From: DASUTB01 sp036374835
Lineage (GTDB): Bacteria > Actinomycetota > Actinomycetes > Jiangellales > Jiangellaceae
NCBI GenBank assembly: GCA_036374835.1
Contig: DASUTB010000099.1
Span: forward strand, 1-29,364
Length of the DNA: 29,364 nt
Direction of reading: 5' to 3'
Under the pieces are notes generated by a model. That model saw nothing but the letters and a program-made list of their open reading frames with translations, did no database searches and was not told where the DNA came from. The translations under genes and the position numbers were made by a program. Shown here piece after piece: positions 7,182 to 14,625 of this stretch. Numbering within the stretch: position 1 is the first letter of the stretch; every line of letters begins with the position of its first letter.

Positions 7182-9398
7182 TCACATCCTGGGTGAGCCG
7201 ATGTACTCCGGCTCCGTATGTCGCTGTTGGACTGCTCGTTGGTCGTCGCGCCCTTCTACGCTCACGTTGGGGAGTGCTTGGCCGAGCCAGCGCGGTAGCC
7301 ACCACATCGCCGGGCCGATCCGATGCATCAGCGCCGGAACCACAAGCATCCGGATGATGAATGCGTCCAGCAACACAGCCGCTGCCATGCCCAGGCCCAA
7401 CAGCTTGATCGTGCGAGAGTCGCCGGTGACGAACGAACCGAAGACGAACACCATGATCGAGGCGGCAGCCACGATGACCTTGCCGGTATCGGCGTGCCCG
7501 GTGCGCACGGCGGTGGCGTTGTCGCCGGTCCGCTGCCATTCCTCATGCATCCGGCTCACCAGGAATACCTGGTAGTCCATCGACAGACCGAACAGCAGCG
7601 CGAACAGGATGACGGGCAGGAACGGCTCGATCGGCCCGGCGTTGCCCAGCCCGATCAGGTCGCCCAACCATCCCCACTGGAACACCGCGACGACCACGCC
7701 GAACGCTGCGGCGACCGAGACCAGGTTCATCGCCGCTCCGACCAACGGTACGAGCATGCTGCGGAAGGCGAGCATCAGTAACAGCACGGACAGTCCGATC
7801 ACCACCGACACGAACAACGGGATCTTCGACTGGATCTCGTCGGCGAAGTCGTCGAAGGTCGCAGTCGGGCCGCCGACGTAGATCGCAGCGCCGGTAGCGG
7901 CCTCGAACTCGGGTACCACGTCGGTGCGGAGGCGGTCGATCAGTTCGCTGGTTGCCTCGTCCTGCGGACTGGTCGTCGGTACGGCCCGAAGGACGGCAGC
8001 CGTCCCATCGGCGTTGGGCATCGGTCCGGAGACCGACGCTACACCCGGGTCCGCCTCCATCCGATCGACGAGCGGCTGCAACGCCGAGCCGTCCGGGCCG
8101 TCGAGCGGGTTGTCCGCCAGGTCGACGGCGACGACGAGAGGCCCGTTGATCCCCGGTCCGAATCCCTCGGCCAGGGTGTCGTAGGCCTCGCGGGTGGTCG
8201 TACCGGCGGGATCGTTACCCTGGTCCGCGGTTCCGAGGCGCAGGTCCGCCACCGGCGAGGCGACGACTATCAGCATGCCGAGCGCGAGCACCACCAGGAC
8301 GACGGGGCGGCGCTGCACAAATCCGGCCCAGCGGCGGAACCCGCCGACGGTGTGCTCGGAGACGTACTCGCCGCCGGCGAGTGCCCGACGGTGGCGGCGG
8401 CCCAGCACCCGGTTGCCGGCCGCGCCGAGCAGCGCCGGGATCAGTGTGATCGCCGCGAGCACGGTGAAGGCGACCGATACCGAGGCCCCGATGGCCAGGC
8501 CGTACAGGAACTCGATCCCGGTGAGAAACATCCCCAGCAGGGCGAACACGACGACGACACCGGCGAAGACGACCGCTCGTCCAGATGTGGCCAGCGCCGC
8601 TGCAATGGACTCGTACACCGGGATCCCGGCCCGCAGATTTCCCCGATGCCGGTTGACGATGAACAATGCGTAGTCGATCCCGACTCCCAGCCCGAGGAGC
8701 ACACCCAGGGTGGGCGCCACGTCGGCGATCGTGGTGAAGTTCGACGCCAACCGGACCACTCCGGTCGAGACTCCGAGCGCCGCGGCGGCGGACGCAATCG
8801 GCATGAACATCGCGATGGGCGACCGGAAGGCCAGCAGAAGGATCAGCGCGGCGAAGCCGACACCGATCAACTCGCCCTTACCGACTTCGGGATGCGACAG
8901 TGTCGCCACCCCCTGGCCGCCGACCGCAGCGTTCAGGCCGTCGCCGTCGATCTCCTCGACTAGGTCCACGACCGCTTCCAGGTCCGCGCGGGGGACCTCG
9001 ATGGCGGCCCGGTCGTACTGGACGGTGGCATAGGCCACCGTCTCGTCGGCGCTGACCTGGGCCGCTCCCGCCGGGGCGTACGGGCTGCGCACGGCAGTCA
9101 CCGAGTCGATCGCGGCCACATCTTCGAGGGCGTCCTGCACCCGACCCTGCACGGTCGGATCGGTCACCGACCCGTCCTCGGTGCTGACGACGATGGTGTC
9201 GACGTCGCCGGATACCTCCGGGAAGCGCTCTTCGAGCAGGTCGACGGCAGCTTGGCTGTCTGTTCCCGGCAGCGTGAAGCTGTTGCGAAAGTCGCTGCCG
9301 ACGAGCGTTGACGAGGCCTGGGCGCCGACGATCGCCAACACCCAGATCAGTACCACCAGTAAAGGGTGGCGGGCACTCCAGCGGGCCAGTGCCTTCAT
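7182..9398 (-). CDS. MMPL-family RND transporter
   Basis: A 738-residue integral membrane exporter of the MMPL branch of the RND superfamily, which moves lipids, siderophores or drugs using the proton gradient. The layout is standard: one N-terminal helix, a first extracytoplasmic domain (residues 35-175), five helices, a second domain (about 380-530), and the C-terminal helix set. The two proton-relay Asp-Tyr pairs are visible: D242-Y243 in GVGIDYALF and D608-Y609 in GLSMDYQVF. The ATG at 9398 is preceded by AAGGAG. The gene diverges from a TetR regulator across a 77-base gap with two operator arms. The copper genes follow 118 bases downstream on the same strand. The cargo is not evident. 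Confidence 0.92.
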   Translation of the reverse strand: MKALARWSARHPLLVVLIWVLAIVGAQASSTLVGSDFRNSFTLPGTDSQAAVDLLEERFPEVSGDVDTIVVSTEDGSVTDPTVQGRVQDALEDVAAIDSVTAVRSPYAPAGAAQVSADETVAYATVQYDRAAIEVPRADLEAVVDLVEEIDGDGLNAAVGGQGVATLSHPEVGKGELIGVGFAALILLLAFRSPIAMFMPIASAAAALGVSTGVVRLASNFTTIADVAPTLGVLLGLGVGIDYALFIVNRHRGNLRAGIPVYESIAAALATSGRAVVFAGVVVVFALLGMFLTGIEFLYGLAIGASVSVAFTVLAAITLIPALLGAAGNRVLGRRHRRALAGGEYVSEHTVGGFRRWAGFVQRRPVVLVVLALGMLIVVASPVADLRLGTADQGNDPAGTTTREAYDTLAEGFGPGINGPLVVAVDLADNPLDGPDGSALQPLVDRMEADPGVASVSGPMPNADGTAAVLRAVPTTSPQDEATSELIDRLRTDVVPEFEAATGAAIYVGGPTATFDDFADEIQSKIPLFVSVVIGLSVLLLMLAFRSMLVPLVGAAMNLVSVAAAFGVVVAVFQWGWLGDLIGLGNAGPIEPFLPVILFALLFGLSMDYQVFLVSRMHEEWQRTGDNATAVRTGHADTGKVIVAAASIMVFVFGSFVTGDSRTIKLLGLGMAAAVLLDAFIIRMLVVPALMHRIGPAMWWLPRWLGQALPNVSVEGRDDQRAVQQRHTEPEYIGSPRM

Positions 9399-9409
9399 GG
9401 CGCTCCTTA

Positions 9410-9463
9410 CTTGACGTTCGGTAAGTTTGACCAGGCTAAGATGATGCCTGACCGATCGTCAAG
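9410..9463. promoter_or_regulatory. Two-arm TetR operator overlapping divergent promoters
   Basis: The arm CTTGACGTTCGGTAA at 9410-9424 and the arm TGACCGATCGTCAAG at 9449-9463 are inverted copies matching at 13 of 15 positions. Each arm is itself roughly dyadic (TGAC-N5-GTCA in the right arm read on the minus strand), as expected of a TetR-dimer site. Each arm contains a TTGACG hexamer: 9411-9416 facing the tetR gene and 9457-9462 on the minus strand facing the MMPL gene. Possible -10 elements are TAAGAT at 9437-9442 (plus) and TAGCCT at 9433-9438 (minus). Occupancy would therefore block both promoters. The operator is well supported; the exact promoter elements are tentative. Confidence 0.7.
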
Positions 9464-9475
9464 TTGAGGAGGGCC

Positions 9476-10069
9476 ATGGTCCGGACGTCGCAGCAGGGCG
9501 ACACCCGCCAGCGCATCCTCGAAGTGGCGCTGGAGTTGTTCCACGAGCAGGGCTATTCGGGCACTTCGATCCGCGACATCGCCCAGCGGATGGCGATCAC
9601 CAAGGCCGCCGTCTACTACCACTTCCCATCGAAGGAATCCCTGTTGGCGGAGCTGCTCTCCCCGGCCATGACCCGGGTGAGCCGAGTGCTGGCCGAGGCC
9701 GGCGAGGCGACCACGCCCAAGCAGCGGCGAGCCCTGGTCACCGCGCTGGTCGACGTCGTCGGCGAGGTAGGCCCGCAAGTCGTCGTAATGCTCTCCGATC
9801 CAGGCGTGAGCGTCCATCTGCACAGACTGGCCATCGACAGCTCACTGCCCCAGCGCGTCGGTGAGGCGCTGATCGGCCCCCTCCCGGACGATCCGGAACA
9901 GGCCGCCGCCGCCCGGTTGCTCGCCGCCTGCGCGATCGGGTGTCTCCCGGCCGGAATCGAGGCCTGGCGCCGAGACCATCCCGGCGAAACGACCCTCGAC
10001 ACAGCGGCCAAGGCTACCCTGGTGCAGGCCATGCTCGCGGTGATCGAATCGCCGCTCACGCCGGCCTGA
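9476..10069 (+). CDS. TetR/AcrR-family transcriptional repressor
   Basis: A 197-residue protein with a canonical TetR N-terminal HTH: RQRILEVALELFHEQGYSGT, then IRDIAQRMAITKAAVYYHF (about residues 11-54). The C-terminal ligand domain is unremarkable. I chose ATG 9476 because GAGGAGGG lies just upstream; the in-frame TTG at 9464 lies inside the operator. It diverges from the MMPL exporter, and its promoter region holds two inverted operator arms, so autorepression and repression of the exporter until a ligand binds is the expected circuit. The ligand is unknown. Confidence 0.92.
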   Translation: MVRTSQQGDTRQRILEVALELFHEQGYSGTSIRDIAQRMAITKAAVYYHFPSKESLLAELLSPAMTRVSRVLAEAGEATTPKQRRALVTALVDVVGEVGPQVVVMLSDPGVSVHLHRLAIDSSLPQRVGEALIGPLPDDPEQAAAARLLAACAIGCLPAGIEAWRRDHPGETTLDTAAKATLVQAMLAVIESPLTPA

Positions 10070-10078
10070 CACCTGATC

Positions 10079-10094
10079 GCCGGCCGGGGCCGGC
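10079..10094. terminator. GC-rich hairpin between converging genes
   Basis: A 6-bp perfect stem, GCCGGC with CGGG loop and GCCGGC, lies 9 bases after the tetR stop and before the 3' end of the converging flavodoxin gene. No T-run follows, so it is at best a weak intrinsic terminator; such repeats also arise by chance in GC-rich DNA. Confidence 0.3.
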
Positions 10095-10146
10095 ACTCGC
10101 CGCACGAACTGGACCTGGTCGTGGCCGCCTTGCATCTGAACCGGAA

Positions 10147-10650
10147 TCAGGCGTGGTCTCGGCTTTGCTCGATTCCGAGCAGAACCCGCTCCGTGAACGC
10201 CTGCACCTTGTGCTCCCAGCCGACCTCCAGCGGGCCCTTGAGGTCGGTGACGTAGACCTTGTCCTCCGCGACTTGGACGAGACCGGCCCGTTGCAGGATC
10301 TCATTCATGATCGGGCGAACTCGTTCCCACTTGGCGATCTCTTCCTCGGTCGGCATCTGTCCGGTCTCTTTGTCCGGCTGGGGCGCCGCCTCGGTCGTCA
10401 GAAGTGCGTAGCTGGTGCCCGCGGGCAGGTTCACCTTCTTCAGGAACCGGCGCATCCTGCCGATCGGCCTCCCGAAACGCCCAGGCGAGCTGAACACGTA
10501 CAGATCGGCTGCCGGGAGCCGGTCGGGGCGTGCCTCACGGATGTGGTGCACGTCGACGGCCACGCCTCTGGTTGCCATCTGGGTCCCGAACTCTTCGGCG
10601 ACCTTCTTGCCGTTGCCATATTTGGACGCGTGTAGGTACTCGATCTTCAT
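10147..10650 (-). CDS. Flavodoxin-domain protein
   Basis: A 167-residue protein with a flavodoxin-like fold. It begins MKIEYLHASKYGNGKKVAEE, where the loop at residues 8-13 corresponds to the FMN-phosphate loop, followed by a beta strand and a conserved SSPGRFGRPIGRMRRFL segment. It resembles the flavodoxin-domain branch often compared with HemG (protoporphyrinogen oxidase), but there is no haem-biosynthesis neighbour and I do not assign that role. A soluble FMN redox protein is the safe call. The start ATG at 10650 has AGAGGTGA upstream. It converges with tetR and diverges from the mgtE-like gene. Confidence 0.75.
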   Translation of the reverse strand: MKIEYLHASKYGNGKKVAEEFGTQMATRGVAVDVHHIREARPDRLPAADLYVFSSPGRFGRPIGRMRRFLKKVNLPAGTSYALLTTEAAPQPDKETGQMPTEEEIAKWERVRPIMNEILQRAGLVQVAEDKVYVTDLKGPLEVGWEHKVQAFTERVLLGIEQSRDHA

Positions 10651-10795
10651 GGCTCGTCACCTCTCATCTTCCGGCCGGCACGGGCACGCACGTCCGAGGA
10701 GCGGCCGGTCTCGCAGCTGCGGTGAGGACACACCTATGGCTCCACTGTGTTCCGGTGCGGTTCAGGGCACAGAGGCATCCGACCCATGCCGGCAG

Positions 10796-10813
10796 GGGCA
10801 AACGGCTTTGCCC
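10796..10813 (+). promoter_or_regulatory. Perfect hairpin in the leader region of the mgtE-like gene
   Basis: GGGCAAA, loop CGGC, TTTGCCC forms a perfect 7-bp stem about 80 bases before the mgtE-like start. It could be a leader structure or a terminator/attenuator for that gene. No T-run follows and I cannot match it to a known magnesium riboswitch. The rest of the 242-base gap (10651-10892) shows nothing else I can support. Confidence 0.3.
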
Positions 10814-10892
10814 ACGTGCCCGAGCGCGCGGGAGGACGCTGGGTCAAGATTGGGTGAGAGCTGGTGTGTCCGAGACCAGGAGGCGGTGACAA

Positions 10893-11870
10893 ATGCTTGA
10901 GACTCCACGGCCGGATCGAGTGGCGTTTGAAACGGCGGGTGACCATGTCGCCACTCGGGTCGCCACCGCGTCCGCTGACGATCTGGTGTCCTCGGTGCGT
11001 AGATCATTGGAAGGCCGGCGGTTCGAGACGCTCTCTGCAGTGGCCGTGACCGACGATGGCCGCCTCGAGGGGATCGTCCGGCTCGGCGAGCTCATGGCAG
11101 CTCGCGCGGAGGCTCACGTCCGGGAGGTCATGGACACCGCACCCGCGGTCGTCGGTCCAGGCGTCGACCAGGAGGTGGCCGCATGGCACGCGGTCCAGCG
11201 CAACGAGCCCGTCCTCGCCGTGGTTGACGACCGGCACCGGTTCATCGGTTTCATCCCACCCGAGCGCATGCTCGCGGTGCTGCTCGCAGAACACGAGGAA
11301 GATATGGCCCGACTCGGCGGGTTCATGCACGGCGCTGCGGCCGCGCGACGAGCGAGCAGCGAGCCGGTGCTCGCCAGGTTGTGGCACCGGCTCCCGTGGC
11401 TCGTCGTCGGCCTGGCCGGCGCGCTGGCCGCAGCATTCATCGTCGGATCGTTCGAGGACCGGCTACAAGCCAATGTCACGCTGGCGTTCTTCATTCCGGG
11501 CATCGTCTACATGGCCGATGCAGTAGGGACCCAGACCGAGACGCTGTTGATCCGAGGACTATCGGTCGGTGTCCGGATCCGCGATGTCGTGCGGCAGGAG
11601 ATCATCACCGGTCTGCTGGTCGGCCTGGCCATTGCTGCGATCTTCCTACCCGTCGCCCTCTGGCAGTGGGGCTACGACGTGGCCAGCACCGCCGCGCTGG
11701 CGCTGTTGGCCGCGTGTTCGATGGCCACACTGGTGGCGATGGCGTTGCCGTGGCTGCTGAACAAGATCGGCAAGGATCCCGCGTTCGGCAGCGGTCCGCT
11801 GGCCACGGTCGTTCAGGACCTGTGCTCGATCTTGATCTACTTCGGCATGGTCGTGCTGATCATCGACTGA
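10893..11870 (+). CDS. mgtE: MgtE-family magnesium transporter, short form with CBS region
   Basis: A 325-residue protein combining a regulatory CBS-type region (about residues 20-145, with VAVTDDGRLEGIVRLGEL and VLAVVDDRHRFIGFIP) and an MgtE-type channel domain with about five helices (165-325). Characteristic channel segments are GTQTETLLIRGL and DPAFGSGPLATVVQD. MgtE proteins are dimeric Mg2+ channels gated by Mg2+ binding to their cytoplasmic parts. Typical MgtE proteins are near 450 residues and begin with a superhelical N domain; here that domain is absent and the CBS part is compact, so gating may differ. The start ATG has CAGGAGGCGG upstream. It converges with the hemerythrin gene 58 bases downstream. 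Confidence 0.85.
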   Translation: MLETPRPDRVAFETAGDHVATRVATASADDLVSSVRRSLEGRRFETLSAVAVTDDGRLEGIVRLGELMAARAEAHVREVMDTAPAVVGPGVDQEVAAWHAVQRNEPVLAVVDDRHRFIGFIPPERMLAVLLAEHEEDMARLGGFMHGAAAARRASSEPVLARLWHRLPWLVVGLAGALAAAFIVGSFEDRLQANVTLAFFIPGIVYMADAVGTQTETLLIRGLSVGVRIRDVVRQEIITGLLVGLAIAAIFLPVALWQWGYDVASTAALALLAACSMATLVAMALPWLLNKIGKDPAFGSGPLATVVQDLCSILIYFGMVVLIID

Positions 11871-11928
11871 CATGCCGATCAGTGCGACCACATCACCGTG
11901 CTCGCACGTTTGATCACGATAGAGCCAG

Positions 11929-12729
11929 TCAGCGCTGCCGGTTCAGCCGTAGCCGCCAAGCATCCGGCCCGCGCTGCTCGTAGTCGACTGAGAACGCGCC
12001 GTTGGTTCGGCTCTGGATCTGGTCGAGCAGTGGGATGGGATCGTGCGGCGCGACAAGGATGATCGAGCCCTCGACGGGTATCGCGTCGATCGCTCCGAGC
12101 ACGGTCGCGTGCCGGATCGCGTGCGGCACGGCACGGACGTCCAGCACCGGCGTGGACGCCTCCTCCGCCGCTTCACCGCATCCGCAGTTCCCTCCGCACC
12201 CGTCAGCGCCGGACGGCTCGTCGTCATGGCCGAGGATCTCGTGCATCCCGGCCAGCACCGACGCGAGTGACGTACCGGAATCGGCCGCGATGACGGGAAG
12301 GACCAGATCGTTCTCCTTGCTCAGGTGAGCCTCGAAGAGAACCTGCAACGAGCGGGCGGCCGCCGCAGCACGGACCGGCTCGGTCGCGTTCGTGATCTCG
12401 GTGACCAGCCGCTCCAGCGCTCGGTGCTCGGCCAGCATGCCGTCGATCAGCAGTCGCGCACCGGGGTCGGCGGCCGCTGCCGGGTAGAGCGAGACTTCCT
12501 CGGCGGCCGCGTGCGGCAGCAGCTCGCGGGATATGAAGTCGAGCAGCCGCCCGCGTACGGTGTCCGCCGCCTCTTCGTGCGGGCCGGACGCGGCTTCGAG
12601 AAGGACCTCGACGAGGACGGACAGATGTCCGGACAGCTCGGCGTGGTGGCGCTCGACGGCGGCGATCGCTTCGGCGTCCTCCGGGTTGGTGGCGATCGCG
12701 ACGCTGGTCGCCTGGCTTGTCGTGGTCAC
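11929..12729 (-). CDS. Hemerythrin-domain protein with C-terminal DUF2249
   Basis: A 266-residue fusion. Residues 20-165 form a hemerythrin-like four-helix bundle with the expected ligand set: H28/H29 (ERHHAEL), H73 and E77 (LPHAAAEEV), H102 (EHRALE), H135 and E139 (HLSKEND). Such di-iron proteins bind or sense O2 or NO, or repair damaged Fe-S centres. A Cys-rich linker follows (C178, C182, C184), then a DUF2249 domain (about 193-266, starting VLDVRAVPHAIRH), a family recurrent near NO and nitrite metabolism genes. GTG 12729 has AGGAGG upstream. It diverges from the nitrite reductase operon over a 62-base gap, so shared control is likely. The exact chemistry, O2/NO sensing or Fe-S repair, is not decided by the sequence. 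Confidence 0.85.
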   Translation of the reverse strand: MTTTSQATSVAIATNPEDAEAIAAVERHHAELSGHLSVLVEVLLEAASGPHEEAADTVRGRLLDFISRELLPHAAAEEVSLYPAAAADPGARLLIDGMLAEHRALERLVTEITNATEPVRAAAAARSLQVLFEAHLSKENDLVLPVIAADSGTSLASVLAGMHEILGHDDEPSGADGCGGNCGCGEAAEEASTPVLDVRAVPHAIRHATVLGAIDAIPVEGSIILVAPHDPIPLLDQIQSRTNGAFSVDYEQRGPDAWRLRLNRQR

Positions 12730-12771
12730 AGTGGTCCTCCTAGGTGGGCCCGGACTGGCGATGTCGGTTCC

Positions 12772-12781
12772 AATTTAATAC
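12772..12781. promoter_or_regulatory. AT-rich divergent promoter core of the nitrite-reductase locus
   Basis: AATTTAATAC is the only AT-rich island in the 62-base gap between the divergent hemerythrin and regulator genes. TAATAC (12776-12781) is a fair -10 hexamer for the rightward operon and would place the transcript start within a few bases of GTG 12792, giving a leaderless or near-leaderless message; indeed no Shine-Dalgarno is visible there. TATTAA on the minus strand could serve the hemerythrin gene. No convincing -35 or operator dyad was found. Confidence 0.4.
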
Positions 12782-12791
12782 GATCCACTCC

Positions 12792-13496
12792 GTGAAAAAC
12801 AACGGGCCGTCTCCAGTTCGGCGCGACCTCACCGGCAGGCCGCTGTCGAACCAGCGCGCCACGCTGCTCGAGCGGCTGCAGAACAGTGCAGCGCCGGTGA
12901 CCGTCGCCGTGCTGGCCGCGGACGTGGGCATGCACCCGAACACCGTTCGCGAGCATCTCGACGCCCTGGTCGACCGGGGCCTGGCGACCCGCGAACGCGG
13001 CACGGCGACCGGCCGCGGCCGACCGGCCTGGTACTACGCCGCCGCCGAGGACCGCCATGAGCCGGACCCGCGGGTGCGCGAGTATGCCGGGCTGGCCGGG
13101 GCACTTGCCGCTCACATCGCTCGCACCAGCGCCGACCCCACTGCGGACGCGTTGGCCGCGGGCATCGAGTGGGGTCGGTCGATCGCTTCGGGCGCCTCCG
13201 GCCCGCAACCGGCCGGGGTGGCGCAGGCGAGGCGGCGCGTCGTCGAGATCCTCGGCGATCTCGGCTTCGACCCACACGCCGACTCGCGCGCCACGACCGT
13301 CGGGCTGCGCCGCTGCCCGTTGCTCGACACGGCGCGGCGCTACCCGGGCGTCGTGTGCTCGGTTCACCTCGGCATCGTTCGCGGTGCGCTAGCGGAGCTC
13401 GGCGGCGAGCCGGAGCGCACCGAGCTGCTGCCGTTCGCCGAGCCCGACGCATGCCGTCTCCACCTGGCAACCCAAGGCGGAACGAACGATGCCTGA
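12792..13496 (+). CDS. HTH transcriptional regulator with Cys-containing sensory domain (SufR-like)
   Basis: A 234-residue regulator. The N-terminal winged HTH (residues 20-82) contains VAVLAADVGMHPNTVREHLD and ends with a wing, GTATGRGRPAWYY. The C-terminal domain carries C175 (RRCPLL), C189 (VVCSVHLG) and C221 (DACRLHL), in the spacing style of SufR-like regulators that hold an Fe-S cluster; H192 or another residue could complete the set. A redox- or NO-responsive role is therefore plausible and fits a first gene of a nitrite reductase operon facing a hemerythrin gene. GTG 12792 lacks a clear ribosome site, suggesting leaderless translation. Its 3' end overlaps the next start by 8 bases. 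Cluster binding is inference. Confidence 0.8.
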   Translation: MKNNGPSPVRRDLTGRPLSNQRATLLERLQNSAAPVTVAVLAADVGMHPNTVREHLDALVDRGLATRERGTATGRGRPAWYYAAAEDRHEPDPRVREYAGLAGALAAHIARTSADPTADALAAGIEWGRSIASGASGPQPAGVAQARRRVVEILGDLGFDPHADSRATTVGLRRCPLLDTARRYPGVVCSVHLGIVRGALAELGGEPERTELLPFAEPDACRLHLATQGGTNDA

Positions 13497-14625
13497 CCAG
13501 GTGCGCTTTCCGGCAGGCCGGGCCGCCCTGCTGGCGCTGCCCGGCCTTGCGCTGCTTGCCGGGCTCAACGCCGCACTCCTTTTGCTCGACCTACCCGCAC
13601 CGGTCGACGTTCAGCGCCTCCCCGACGTGCACGGAGTGCTGTTGGTACTCGGCTTCGCCGGCGCCCTCGTCGCCCTGGAGCGCGCCGTCGCTCTCCGCCG
13701 TGCCTGGGGGTATCTCGCACCTGCCGGAATGGGCGCGGGGGGCTTGCTGCTGCTAAGCCCGTTGCCACTCGCCGCAGGCGGCTGGCTGCTCGTAACCGGC
13801 ACGCTTGCGCTCGGCGCGGTGTATCTGGGGCTGTGGCGCAGGCAGCCGGCCGCCGCCGTGACCGTGCAGGCCGGCGGTGCGGTGCTGGCGGCCGGCGCGG
13901 CGCTGCTATGGGTAGCGGCTGTGCCGGTCTCGTCGATGCTGCCGTGGCTGGCCGGCTTCCTGGTGCTGACGATCGCAGGCGAGCGGATGGAACTCTCGCG
14001 CATCGGCTCGCTCGATCCACGAGCCGAAGCGGCCGCGACGCTGCTCTCAAGCGCTCTGGTCGCGGGCGCGGTCGCGTCGCTGCTGTGGCCCGCCGTTGGT
14101 ACGGCCCTGTTCGGTGGAACGTTGCTGGCCCTCGTCGGCTGGTTGGTGCGCTACGACGTGGCGCGGCACACCATCGGCAGCACTGGCCTGCCCCGGTTCA
14201 CGGCCGGCTGCCTGCTCGCGGGTTATGCGTGGCTCGCGGTGGCGGCCGCGGTCTGGCTGCTCGCCGGACCCGAGCTTCGCGGCGGCGCCTACGACGCGGC
14301 CGTTCACGCAGTGTTCCTCGGTTTCGTGATCTCGATGATCATGGCACACGCGCCGGTCATTCTGCCCGCGGTACTGCGTCGCCGGCTCCCCTATCACCGG
14401 GCCATGGTGGCGCCGGCCGTGCTGCTGCACGCCTCGCTGCTGCTGCGAACGACGGCCGGGGACGCGAGAGGTATCGACTGGGCGTGGCAATGGGGTGGCC
14501 TGTTGAACATCGTCGCCGTGCTCGCCTTCGTCGCGATATCGGTGTGGTCGGTGGCGACGGCCGCCCGGCCGGGCCCGCACGTCCCCGTTCCAACGTCCGA
14601 ACCGCACGTGGAGGCGGCGCGGTGA
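13489..14625 (+). CDS. NnrS-like polytopic membrane protein
   Basis: A 378-residue membrane protein with about ten to twelve hydrophobic helices. It has His residues in or near membrane segments (DVHGVLLVLGFAGAL, YDAAVHAVFLGFVISMIMAH), a layout reminiscent of NnrS, a haem/copper membrane protein of denitrifiers that relieves NO stress. Similarity is by pattern only. The start ATG overlaps the regulator's last codons by 8 bases, and its stop overlaps the nitrite reductase start (GTGA), so all are translationally coupled. The context supports a role in maturation, electron supply or NO protection for the nitrite reductase. The C-terminal tail is polar and cytoplasmic or exposed. Confidence 0.65.
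   Translation: MPDQVRFPAGRAALLALPGLALLAGLNAALLLLDLPAPVDVQRLPDVHGVLLVLGFAGALVALERAVALRRAWGYLAPAGMGAGGLLLLSPLPLAAGGWLLVTGTLALGAVYLGLWRRQPAAAVTVQAGGAVLAAGAALLWVAAVPVSSMLPWLAGFLVLTIAGERMELSRIGSLDPRAEAAATLLSSALVAGAVASLLWPAVGTALFGGTLLALVGWLVRYDVARHTIGSTGLPRFTAGCLLAGYAWLAVAAAVWLLAGPELRGGAYDAAVHAVFLGFVISMIMAHAPVILPAVLRRRLPYHRAMVAPAVLLHASLLLRTTAGDARGIDWAWQWGGLLNIVAVLAFVAISVWSVATAARPGPHVPVPTSEPHVEAAR

Noticed and set aside
7170..7185. GGGGCCGAAGGTCAC, a loose DosR-like site upstream of the SHOCT/oxidase genes
   Set aside because: The dyad is broken in one arm and overlaps the end of the MMPL coding region; too degenerate to claim.
10651..10892. Mg2+ riboswitch (M-box) before the mgtE-like gene
   Set aside because: Only one short hairpin is visible; the conserved multi-helix pattern of an M-box is not recognisable by eye.
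13833..14621. Upstream 263-codon extension of the nitrite reductase frame
   Set aside because: It overlaps the NnrS-like gene in another frame, reads as Arg/Gly-rich nonsense, and the GTGA overlap at 14622 gives a natural start.
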